This document shows, in pieces, positions 48,920 to 48,991 of a DNA stretch of 48,991 nt. Below the pieces are notes generated by a model. It was not told the DNA's origin. It saw only the letters and a program-made list of their open reading frames with translations, and searched no databases. Source of the stretch: Xanthobacteraceae bacterium (GTDB taxonomy: Bacteria > Pseudomonadota > Alphaproteobacteria > Rhizobiales > Xanthobacteraceae); NCBI GenBank assembly GCA_019746135.1, contig JAIESI010000051.1, forward strand, positions 1 to 48,991, written 5' to 3'. Numbering within the stretch: position 1 is the stretch's first letter; each line of letters starts with the position of its first letter. The translations under genes and the position numbers were made by a program.

Positions 48920-48991
48920 TACCCGGAATCAGAGCTGAGTGATACGGCGGCCTTTGAAGGGCTTTTGGCGGACTCGTTTCTTGGTCCACAC

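Overview
The window is GC-rich DNA packed with genes on both strands. Gene content points to a metabolically versatile alphaproteobacterium of the Hyphomicrobiales (Bradyrhizobium / Rhodopseudomonas / Pseudolabrys-like): many Bug/TctC-type periplasmic receptors, MCPs with CheW, a SoxC-like sulfite dehydrogenase, IorAB-type molybdenum hydroxylase, an Omp31-like barrel, and large GC-rich palindromic intergenic repeats. This placement is inference; no rRNA, tRNA, CRISPR array, insertion sequence or phage gene was seen.

Layout. 0.3-2.3 kb: chemoreceptor 1. 2.6-7.5 kb (minus): SAF-domain oxidoreductase, RutA/SsuD-like LLM monooxygenase, amidohydrolase, Bug receptor. 7.6-8.0 kb: two small proteins. 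8.1-9.3 kb (minus): MetE-C-like methyltransferase. 9.6-11.8 kb: two ABC permeases and a TPR protein. 11.9-15.4 kb: PhoD-type and PhoA-type phosphatases, with a row of Pho-box half-sites before phoD and one candidate box before the second. 15.6-16.7 kb (minus): second MetE-like protein. 16.9-19.6 kb: SoxC-like molybdoenzyme, a one-heme SoxD-like cytochrome, enoyl-CoA hydratase. 19.6-23.3 kb (minus): LigI-like amidohydrolase, two Bug receptors, outer-membrane barrel. 23.5-24.5 kb: secreted acetamidase/formamidase-like protein. 24.7-29.1 kb (minus): cytochrome P450 and three Bug receptors, two of them tandem paralogues. 29.3-30.3 kb: M19 dipeptidase ending in a 14-bp tandem repeat. 30.5-31.3 kb (minus): HD-domain protein. 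31.5-34.3 kb: ABC ATPase, Bug receptor, NrtA/SsuA-like receptor. 34.6-36.0 kb: LVIVD propeller with a histone-H1-like lysine tail. 36.0-38.7 kb (minus): CheW and chemoreceptor 2. 38.7-40.4 kb: CobW-like GTPase and an Imm42-like protein. 40.5-43.3 kb: IorAB pair. 43.5-44.4 kb (minus): MetF-like reductase. 44.5-48.9 kb: CoA-transferase-like pair, two Gfo/Idh/MocA oxidoreductases, cytochrome c'-like protein.

How it may work together. The window looks like several small scavenging and catabolic units, each joining uptake receptors to oxygenases, hydrolases or CoA enzymes. Seven Bug receptors occur without any TctA/TctB membrane partner. ABC permeases and the ABC ATPase/receptor are about 20 kb apart and may form one importer. 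Two MetE-like proteins and a MetF-like protein suggest methyl-group handling. No transcription-factor gene was recognised anywhere.

The most unusual structural features are a mobile-type palindromic repeat read as the start of a secreted protein (32233-32306), the 14-bp tandem array that supplies the dipeptidase stop codon, an 11-bp-phased row of four PhoB half-sites before phoD, and the basic tail on the LVIVD protein.
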